NCBI GenBank assembly: GCA_005281725.1 | Contig: SSBO01000013.1 | Span: forward strand, 1,936,153 to 1,980,252 | Origin: Wuchereria bancrofti | Taxonomy: Eukaryota > Nematoda > Chromadorea > Rhabditida > Onchocercidae | DNA length: 44,100 bases | Direction of reading: 5' to 3' | In this document: one piece after another, positions 14,289 to 25,500 of the stretch | Position numbering within the stretch: the stretch's first letter is position 1 | How the letters are laid out: each line of letters begins with the position of its first letter | The notes under the pieces: model-generated | What the model was told of the DNA's origin: nothing | The model's input: the letters and a program-made list of their open reading frames with translations, nothing else | The model's database searches: none | Made by a program: the position numbers and the translations under genes

Positions 14289-16526
14289 ATGAATTTATCA
14301 ACAACAATTTCTGATGATGTGACACCAAGTACAGAACGCGAGGAAGCAGTTATTGTTGACCCTGATGTCGCATCTACCTCCACGCAACTGATGCCTAAAA
14401 AGGTTTTTGATGGCATAAAGTTCAAATACACTTTCGGACTTTCCAAGTTCCTTAAAGAAAAAAAGTTGTATTTCAATTATTATAGATGTTGAAAGGGATA
14501 GAATAGAGACTTCAACATTTCAATTACCAATATCAATTTTTTTCTTTTTTTTAAATTTGAACCTCTAAAATTTTATAGCATCCTTAAAATATTTGAATTT
14601 TAATTTTTCATTAGTTTTAAAAACAGTCTCAATTTTAAGTTTTTATAATTTTTGTGATTAGATTGATTGAAAGAAAAAAAAGTTAAAATTTTAAATAGAT
14701 ACAATAGATGCTAAATTTATATATGATTGACATAATAAAAATGTAGATTTTTTTTAAATCATTTTAGGGCATTTTAAAACGATCCTCATCACAGAGTAAT
14801 TTTCCTCGTAAGGATACTACTGTACAGCAAAATGTAAACGGACATTTTTTCGAACTTAAACAATCTTCCGCACGTATTACTGATCGACCAACTACGAAAA
14901 TTCCAAAATTAACTCTCACGTGGTCTGAGAAGAATGCAGGTATAACCAAAAATTGACGCTTTTATTCATTCGCTCAAATGAGTAAGTAATATTCAGAAAA
15001 TATTGGAGTAACATAAAATCAAATAAGTATCAAAAGAAAAAGGTTGAAATTTTGAGGTTACTATTTCCTATTTCTATCGTGAAATAGAATCTGGCTCGAG
15101 CCGAATGGTTGTTGCTTTGTAGAGAAGGTGACATTTGATCAAGTTTTATTGAGATGAAAATTATCCGTTAAATCGCAATTATTGATTCAGTACTAGAAAG
15201 CTTGAGATAATTGTAGGAGGGCAATGAATATCAGATTGCTATCCAGAAAATCCAACCCGGAAAAAGGGTAAAATTTCACATATAGTAAGTATTAACTCAT
15301 AATAATACCGTAGAGAAAGTTCGGTGCCATAACCTTTGTTAACAAGAATTTGACAATAATAATTAAATAAACAACCAAATAATCAAATCTGAAATAACGA
15401 GGTGACAAGCCACAAAAGAGATCAGCGCTAAATGAAGTGCTGTTAATCTTGTCAAATTCTATAAATGATAATTTACAGTTAGTAAAAAATCGATAAACAA
15501 CAACAAAAGGGAACAACGAAATAAGGAGAATAACAATTAGATAAACAACTAAATAATAATTGTAAACAATTTAACTGGAGACAAATTTTAACATATATAT
15601 GTTTTGTTGATTAATTAATTAATGAGATTAATTGATCAACAAACTGAAACAGTTAATGTTGAAGAGCTATATTTGGTATTTGAAAATTCATGAAATGAAC
15701 CGTTTAACAATGAATCAATTAATAATTAATATTGAATTAACATCAATTAACTTAAGAAAAGACTAAAACCTATTGACGATTAATTATTGAAGTAAGAATT
15801 AATACCTGCAAATGAGCTCAGCTAGAATGGAGAATGAATTTTAAATAAATGATTTGTTATGTGATATCTTTAAGGATTGCACAACAAAACATCTTTAGTT
15901 TTATGGATTAATACAATTTTATTTGTAATATAATTTTAATTTTACTATCTTCATTGCATATTCGGTTCTTCCGACAACACTTCTGGAAATATGTCAAATT
16001 TTGGAAATTTGCTCGTCTCAAGTGTTTTCTTAACTTATAAGAAATTTGAAAAAAAATTTAATTATTCAATTTATTAATTGTCCCATAACTATCATATAAT
16101 TTAATTATTATATCATGATTTATCTAATTGTCATATGATTTAAGCAAAAAAAGAACAAACTAAATATACAAAGTGCTAATGAGTGATATAATTAAATAGA
16201 AATCAAAAAGTAATACAATCAAGTGATGTTGTGTCCTATCTTTTTTTTGCAATAAATTTTATAGAAATGAATTATAAATTCATTATAGTAACTATTTATG
16301 GTGATACAACATCTGATGAAGCAACAACTGAAACGGATGATATTCAAGTGCCAATAATTGCACCAATTTCAACTGTTCAACATTTATCATCGTCAACACG
16401 ACGAAATATTAGATTAAATGGTATAAAATATTCATTATTAATTTGTTATAAATATTATTAAATTGACAATTAAATGAATTAAAAGTTTTCTGCATGTTAA
16501 ACAAAAATTTTAAAAAGTTTTTCATA

Positions 16527-16559
<33 letters not shown>

Positions 16560-19500
16560 TATTGATTATTTTAATAAAATTTTTGTTACACATTTTTTCT
16601 TTTTTACTCTTATCAAAATATGCGTATTGTTATGGTTAAATTGAATTATTTATAGTTTTTTATACTACATTTGATGATCAAAAAATAATAATTTTTGTTT
16701 TCAGAATATTTGACAAAAATTGCAACAAAGATTCCTTTTAATGTGCATACAAAAGAAGAGAATGTAAAATCAGAAAGACAAACAGCAATATTGTATGATG
16801 ATGAGAATGAGGATGACGAGATGATGGTAAAAAATGATAATGATGAAGATAGCAGAATTAATGCTGATAATCAACAACATGATCATGTTACAGTTATTGG
16901 TAATTCACATATTGCTGGCAAATGGTGGTTTGGCAAAAGTATCAAGTAATACTTATTATTTCATTTTTTTAACTTTAAAAAGTTTTAAAATTTTTTAGCT
17001 CTTTTTTGTGCTTTAATGTAAAAAAAAAATTTTTTTTTGTTTTCAATTATTATCATTTTAAAAGATTTATAACATAATATTCAATAATATATTTTTTTCA
17101 TCAGCTTTAAATATTATTTTTAGCTTTTAAAAAAAAGATACAATAATTTGTTAAAAATAACAAATATAGTGTTGTTTAAGTATTAAAATTATTTAAATTA
17201 ATATTATTTATACTGTAATAATTGGCAAGTATTTAAATTCCATAATTATGAGAATGTCATTGAGTATCAAGCATATTTTTTTATAATTGTTCATTTCATT
17301 TTATTTATTTTTTTTTTCGTTTTTTTAAAGGAACATTCCACATTGTGCTAAGTGGGGCTGTACTCATAATTATCGTGATAAGGAATTTACTGATAACGAT
17401 GGTAAATATTTAACACCAACACAGCAACGATTCAAAGAAATTCATCAGTTAAGGAAACAATTAAAGTTTGCATTTTCTTAATGTTAAATTGACAACATAT
17501 TTTATTAAATTGATATATTGATAATATTTATTAAAAATATTAAATTGATAATATTTCCTTTTTCGGTTTAACAAAAATTTTAACATTACCTGCAAAAAAA
17601 TAGAGTCAGAAATAATAAAATTATTGCTTTTTTTTGTGTTTATTATTTATGGAGTACCACCAGCAACTGATTAATGTGATAAAGATTATATCATTGAACT
17701 TTTTCTTTTTTTGTTATCAAATTAGACGTTTTCTTTTTTAAATTGTTTTTTAAAATTTATCAAATAATTTTATCATAAATTTCAGATTAACGTTAGCTCA
17801 ATTGGAAGATAAAGATTTGCATTTGAATGAGTTACGTGATCAGTTACGTGATTTAGAATCAGTTGTAAATTCTATGAATAATATAGACCGACAACATCAA
17901 CTTTTACTTCGACATAAAGAATATAATGAAGATTATGAACGTGAAAAGCAAAAACTTATTGATAAACATGAGGTAAATTATTAAACTAAGATTTAAATTA
18001 AAAAAATAAAATGAAAAATAACTAATTCTATTTGAATTTTTTTTAATTAAAATAAGAAATACTTATTTGTTAAATATTCAATTCTTCTATGCTATTCATA
18101 TTTTAATATACATGAAAGTTGATAAATTAATTTTAGATTCGTGTGCGACAATTAATTCAGGAAGCAGTTGATGCACGAGCTGAAATGATGAAATTGCAGC
18201 AAATTGCATTGAAGCAACAGGAGGAAGTAAAAGTTAAAATTGAAGTTAAAGATGCAGAAGTTATGACAGAAACAGCTGATGACATATTACATTCTTCAGA
18301 GCTATCACGAATTTTATGCTCATTTCCACCTTCACCTCAGGTGTTTCTTTACTTTTCTTTTTAAAAAAAACAAAAAAAAATCAATAATTTTTTTAATTAT
18401 TGAACATTATTTGTATGATTTGATTTATAACTTTAAAATTCAAAATTTATGCAAACAAAAAAAATGTGGAAGTGGGATGAAAAATTTTTAGGCTTTCAGC
18501 TTTGGTGTTTCTTTACTTTTTGAAAGAAAAACAAAAACAATCAATAATTTTTTTAATTAATGAAAATTATTTGAATGATTTGACTGATAAATTTAAAATT
18601 CAAAATTTATGCAAACAAAAAAAAGAAAGAAAAAGTGTAAAAGAAAGTGAAACGAGAAATTTTTAGGTGGAACATGCTGTTGAACATCGAGCTGTACAAA
18701 TTTCACAGGATTTACCTCTTCAATTACAGGTTTGAAATACTAAAATTCGAAATTAAAAATTTATTTTGTATAGCTATTTGTCATCTCTTTTTGTTTTTCT
18801 TCCTTCTAATATTATTTTTACAATGAAAAAAGAATTTTTTTCTCCATCTCAATTTTTGCTAATTTTGTAAATTTAAAAAAAAAAAAATAATAATTTTTGG
18901 ATGCAAATATGAAATGTTTTCTATTTTCAAAAAAATAAAAGTAGAAACGGAAAAATGCATTTTAATAAATTTCATAATAAGTCGATAATAAAAAATTTAG
19001 GCCTATGAAAATGAAGCAATGGCATGGCGAATGAAAGCTGCACAATTGGAAATGGTACTTAAGGATCAAATATTTAAAACACAACAAGGTATAACACCTG
19101 AACTGGAGAAATGCCGAAACGAAAACGAACATCTACGAATGTACATTAAGTATGCATTAAATTTTTAATTGATTAAATTAATTTTGATCAATAAGCTAAT
19201 GTATCATTTAAAATTTCTGTTTAAATTAGATTTAAATTTTAAACATTACCTTTAATAACACTACACATGAAATTAAAAATAAATTGCACTAAATTAATAA
19301 ATTCATATCGTTCATTAATCAATGTACTTAAATCTTCAAAATTTTCAACTTTTTAAATTCTACTAAGATTTTTTTCTTTTTTCATACAGGAATATGGAAG
19401 CAAATATAACAAATCATACAATGATTGATTCAGGTTTTGAATTAAATTTAAATCCCATTTTAACAACAAATATTACCGATTGCTATTCACAACATTGCGA

Positions 19501-22500
19501 AGAGCGTAAAAAACAATTAATGGATGAAAATCAACGACTAAATGAAAAAGTTCTCACTATTTCCATTTCTTTTCTTATCTCTTCTCTTTTTTTAAAAAAA
19601 GATTTTTTTAAGAAATATATGCCAAAAAATTTAGCATTACAATTAAATTCTTGTTATAATCTTGAAGATGTAAAAACTTCATAATATTTAATTTAAAAAA
19701 ATGTTTGTACATATAAATTTTAATTTACATATATGCATATGAATTTTCAATAATTAAAATATATGAAGTAATTTTTAAGTAACTTACTTTATTTTAATAC
19801 GAAATAATTTATTTTTTAATGCTTAAAATACTTAAAATATTTTTTAAATATTTTATTTTATTTTAATACAAAGTAATTTATTTTCAATAATTAAAATATT
19901 TAAAGTAATTTTTAAATAATTTATTTTATTTTAATACGAGGTAATTTATTTTTTAATAATTAAAATATTTGAAACAATTTTTTAGATTGAAAAAGACAAA
20001 TTACGATTAAATGAATGTGACGAAGATATTAATATGCTACATAATACCATTCATTTAATGGAGGAAGAAAATAGAAAAAATTTTCTTATAATTGAGCAAA
20101 TGTCAAAAGAAATTGAGGAAAAAAGCGCTGAAATTGAAGCTGCTAATATTACAGCTATACGTTTACAGGTTTAAATTATGTAATTAAATCAAATTTAATT
20201 GAATTTTTTTGCCTTAAAATTATTTGAAATAATTTTATTTTCTTTTTTTAACTTACTTTTTGTTATAAATTTAATTATTCGTATTATGATAAAAATATTT
20301 GATTTTTTTTTACAGAGTGAAATAGCAATGAAGACAAAAGCTATTTGTTATTTGGAAGAACGTCATCAAATTTATCGTAATACAATTTTGGATAATCATT
20401 TAGTGGTAAAAGATGAATCAACTGATAATTGGAAACGTGGTTTTTCCGACCCACGTTTTATTGTTAATGTTTCTAAACGTGTACAAACTGATCTTACGCA
20501 AGAAACATTACGTACAAATGAAGTTAACTTCGTCAGCCTTACGGATAAACTGCAGGTAATAAATTAAAATTTATTTAATAATTTTAACATTCGAAAGAAT
20601 GTTGATTAACAATTGAATTAAGCATATAATTGAACATTGCAAATGAATCTGTGATAGGAAGTAATGTATAAGCATAATCATAAATTAAGTATATTTTTAA
20701 AATTAAATTAAATATATCGTAATTGATTATAATTGAATTGATTCATTCTTAATTAGTTATATTTTACTTCTAAAAAATGTGAAAAATATACTTTTTCCCT
20801 TTTTTTCTTAACATAGAACGCTTAATGATTAATTGAATCAAATTTAAATATAATTTAAATATAAATTCAAATATTAAATTTAGGTATTGAAGAAAGAATT
20901 TTCATCAAAAGAAAGTAATATGTTGGAGCGTTTTCAAGAAATTGAAAAGGCATTACTAATCAAAAGTTCATTGGTTAATTCGTTAGCAAATCAGTTAGAG
21001 GAAGCAGATCGAGAAGCAACCCGTTCAACTGATTTACATCAAAAAGAACGTGAAACATTCCAGGAGAGATTATATGAGCTGGGACAAATTGCTAAAAATG
21101 TGCCAATATTACAGTTTGAAATTGAAAAACTTCAACAGGTGAAGTAATCACTTTGTCCATTTATTAATGAGTGAAATAAATTTAATGAGTGTAATTAAAA
21201 TAATAATTAATGCAATCATTTATTTTTTCTCTATTATTATTTAATTGGTTAAATTAATTTCGACTAATTAATGCTAATAAAAATTATTTACTAGCAATTA
21301 ATTATTTGTGGATAACAATGAATTAATTAGGTCGATACTTTTTTTGTGATTAAATAATGCTAATGAAATTTTAAACTTAGTGCTATTTAATTCTTTTAAT
21401 GATAATTTTTAAATGTTATTTTTTATTGTTATAGGAGCGTAGTTTATTAGAATATCAACTTCGAAATGCAAAAGAGGAATATGAAGCTGGCTTAGATGTG
21501 GCATTAGCCGAATCGTTGAAGAAATATCACAAACAGAGTAATTATTGGGCTGAAAAATTATCGGCTATAAATGCTAACAATGAATTACTTCGAGTAAAAA
21601 TAAATTTGTTAAAATAATATTTTGTTTTATTTTTCTAGCTTAGATTTTTTTTTTAGTTAAATTAAAATGGAGTTCTATTCAGCATGAAGTAACAATTTAA
21701 TTCAATTGTATGAGTTAATTAATCAAAGGTCATTATTAAATTCAGAGTCATTATTAAATTCAGACTTATTTATCATTGAATATTTATTCATCATTTGTAA
21801 GTTGATCATTCACAAAAATACTAATTTAATAATTTTTATTAATTTATTAAATAATTATTAAATTATGCTTTTCCTTATTTAAATATTTATAGGTAAATAA
21901 TGTTAACTTTTTAGTATTATTTAAAAAAAAAAACTTTTTTTCTTGCTTATCCTTTTTTTAAAAATCATTTTTTTTAATTAAATTTTAGTTTGTTAAATTA
22001 AATTTATTATCATTAAAGAATGAGAATATTGCACTGAAACGTTCAATTGACGAGCTTAAATTACATACACAAATACAACGGGCTGATTTATCAAAAAGGC
22101 TTACATCAAGTATCAATCACGTAACACACCTTAAAAAACAGGTAATATTTTCAATTTCGTTTTGTATTTTTTATTCTTTTTCGATTCAATCATTTTATTT
22201 TATTTTTCAAAAATAAACAAAATTTAAAAGAAAAAAACCTGCATTTTTTTTTTGCAAAAATTGATTTTAAATAAATGATGAGAATTTCCTTCTTTTTTTT
22301 GTTATTTCGAAATTTGTTTTTTATTTACTTTTCACTCACTTAAAAAACAAAATCGGATTGCTTTTTTCTTATCATAGTATCTTCTTTTACATAGTGTTAG
22401 AATTAGTATGTTAGAATGTTTGTGAATCAAAATATTTAAGCATTTAAGTAAATTTCTAAGTAATTGAAAAAATATACATAATGTGAAATGATGGATGAAA

Positions 22501-25500
22501 TATTTCAAATTTATTCCATTAATATAAATATTGTAATTTACGAGTAAATTTTTTTTCTAATATAGTAAAAATAATGAGATGATAAATGAAATATTTCAAA
22601 TTGATTCTATTAATATAAATATTGTAATTTAGGAGTATTTTTTTAAATGTAATTCTAATATGAGAAATATTTCAAAAATTTTTTTAGTTAAATAGAAGTA
22701 CACGTGATGTTCAAGTGGATGTACATCCACGTGTTGTTAGCAAATATGTCGCATGTCGGCCAAATGCACGACATAAAATGACTGATATTAAAAAAGGTGA
22801 TCTATTTGATGAGGTAGAAGAAAGACTTAAAATTTGTCAAAATGAATTAATTACCGCTCGTCAACAGGTTGCAATGTTACAACAAAAACTATACGATAGT
22901 ATGCAAATTCAGGTTTATCATTATCCTTTATTTATTAAAAGATTGTAGTAAAATTGAAATTTTAATAATCTTCTATTCATTTTACTTGGTGATTTAGATG
23001 GCAATTTTATATTTTTGTTTTCCAAAAAAAGAAAGAAAAAAATTATAAAATTTTTTTATGACTTCAAAAAAAAAGAAAAAGATACGATTTTTTTATTAAC
23101 TATGTTATATTATATATTATAAATTAAATACTAGGATATTAAATATTATTCCAATGGTTTTATTTAAAAAAATGTCTTCAGTGATATGATAATGTAAATC
23201 ACTATATTAAAATAGTAGCTAATTAAGCTATTAATGAAATTTTATTTGAATTTTTCTACTATGGTTATTATTAACATATAAACTTTCTATATGATTATTA
23301 TTAATGATTTGTTATTAACACATAATAAATTTTTGTCATATAATTGTGATGTGTTTAATTTTTAGAAAAGAATAGATTTAAAAAATACTGAAATATATTA
23401 TTTTGCTTAGGTAAATGATTATTCAATGGATAATAGCAATAGTTCAGTAAATATTTCATCAACAGATACGACAAAATTATGTGCTTCAATGAGGACAACA
23501 AATGGCAATGAAGAGTGCAATTTGATGCTTAAAAATTTAAGCGAACAAATTGAAAAATTAAAAAAACAAAATTATCATTTAACAATGCAATTAGTTGGAA
23601 TTGAAACAGAAGAAGAAAATTTATTACATAGTCAACAACAACAGAAACAACATCAACAAATGTCGTATCATATTTTAGAAAATAATAATATTCACAATGA
23701 ATTAGATCAAGTAAATTATAAATTTTTTAATTTTAAAAAATTTTAATTATACTACTTTATATTTCTATTGATTGAATTTAATTATATTATTTCATATTTG
23801 TATTAGTACAAAAATAAAAACAAGGAAATTATTATTTATTTAATTTAATCATACTATTTGGTATTTGTATTAATATTAAAAAAAAAACAAATAATTGTTT
23901 TGCCTTTTTTCTTTTGAAATCTTACAAATCATTTTTGAAATTCACAGATTTCTTTTTTCCTTTCTTTCTTTCTTCTTTTTTGATTTACAGGAATTGGGAC
24001 GCTATGAGAATGAACGGCAACGATTAGAAGCACATATTCCAATTTTAGAAAAAGCTGAAGTGGAACGTGATAAATTATTAAAACTTTTAAAAAATAAAAA
24101 AATTTCGGAAGAAAAATGCAACAATGATACATTTGTACAGGCTATCTTACAAAATAGGTAATTTTAAATGATTATTTATTTATAACGTTCTAATTTGCAT
24201 TTTTATATTGGGCAAATTTATTGAATGCAATATTTATTTATAATTTATGGTTAGTATTACACATTGAAATAAGAAAAATTAATATTAAATTTAATTTTTA
24301 TTAATAAATATTTTTAGCTTTTCACTAGCTCATGCTCAATATAATTCTGCAACATTTATTGATGATTATAGAAAAATTATAGCCAATGAAAAAATTCATA
24401 TCAAAAGGTTGGTTAATTATTTAAATTGAGTGCATTTTTATTTTATTTTTTTCTGTTGCAAATGTTTGTTTAATAAAATGATTAGATTTTATATTGTGAA
24501 AAAAAAAAACGGAAAAAAGAAAACAACTGGTTAAAAAAATTTCTTAAAATATTTAAAATGATGAGCTATCAATAAAACTGCTACCAAATATACAAGTTTA
24601 TCACAATTTTCTCTTTTTTCTTTATTTCATCATAATATAAATTGCATTTAGCATTTCTCTTTGATATATTTAAATTAAAAAGAAAGTGCAATATAGTTTA
24701 AATATATGTAAATATATTTAATATATGTAAATATGTTCACGTTTTAAAAAAGCTAAGTTAAAAAAACTTAAGTAAAACTACGGAAAAAATGCAAGTAAAT
24801 CTAGAATAAAAAATAAAAATTAGAGGGAATTAATGAAAGTATTGAGATAAGCATAATTCTTTCCCATTTCTATTAAAACTCTAAATACTTGATCATCGCA
24901 TTAATTAGACTATCAATATTTCAATAATTAATATATAAATTAATTAGTCTAAATATTTGTTTATTTTTTACTAACAAATAATAATGCTAAGATGATGGAT
25001 TTTTCCATTTTTTGAAAAAGCCTCTTTATTTTTTATCTTTTTATATGAAAAACTTTTTATTTTCTTAATTTTTAGTGATTGTTTTGATCATCAAAAAAAT
25101 TTTTTCCTTAATTATAGTGATTTGTTGTTTTAATCTTTGAATTTCAAAATATTCACATTCTATTTTTTCAAATTATTAAATTTAATTTCTACATGCTTCA
25201 TCCATTTGGATTTTATATTAGCTTTTTCCTCTTGAATTTTAATGAGTTTTGCACAAAAACCAATTACCCTTTTTTTTTTGTATTTCATGCATAACATTTA
25301 AAAATTTTTCAGATGGATGTCAGTACCACATTTACTCAACTTGTCAGCTATAGGAGCATCAACAACTTCTAGCGAGATAGCAACGTTACGTGAAAGAAAT
25401 TGCATTCTTACGCGAAACAACATTCGTCTCAATGAAGAACTAATTAGCTTAAAACATTTTATTGAATCATCGAGGTGTATCAAACTAATTAGCTTAAGGC

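Larger units (their letters stand above)
14289..17972 (+). other. Coiled-coil gene, exons 1-6 (N-terminus and syntaphilin-like segment)
   Basis: Exons are 14289-14402, 14768-14939, 16289-16420, 16705-16945, 17331-17465 and 17786-17972. Phases at the joins are 0, 1, 1, 2 and 2, and all match. Exon 2 starts GILKRSSSQSNF, a basic Ser-rich patch. Exon 4 is very acidic (DDENEDDEMM) and ends GKWWFGKSIK. Exon 5 gives IPHCAKWGCTHNYRDK and YLTPTQQ. Exon 6 is the first heptad-rich exon. Exon 1 could also be read unspliced to a stop at 14490-14492, which would give only a short peptide. I prefer the splice at 14403 because exon 2 then continues in frame. Confidence 0.72.
18137..23710 (+). other. Coiled-coil gene, exons 7-17 (central coiled coil)
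   Basis: Exons are 18137-18340, 18667-18729, 19001-19149, 19390-19549, 19986-20168, 20316-20555, 20884-21138, 21435-21593, about 21990-22141, 22688-22912 and 23411-23710. Almost all joins are phase 0; the 19149/19390 join is phase 2. The products are heptad-rich, for example ALLIKSSLVNSLANQLEEAD in exon 13. Exon 12 carries the KRVQTDL motif and exon 16 a similar DVQVDVHP. The 5' edge of the exon at 21990 is uncertain: as read it is one base short of keeping frame with its neighbour, although its 3' part (from GAG at 22022) is clearly in frame. Exon 17 has a Gln/His-rich stretch. Confidence 0.72.

Noticed and set aside
18493..18505. 13-nt mini-exon between the two copies of intron 7
   Set aside because: Including it would shift the frame. 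It is more simply a by-product of the duplication.
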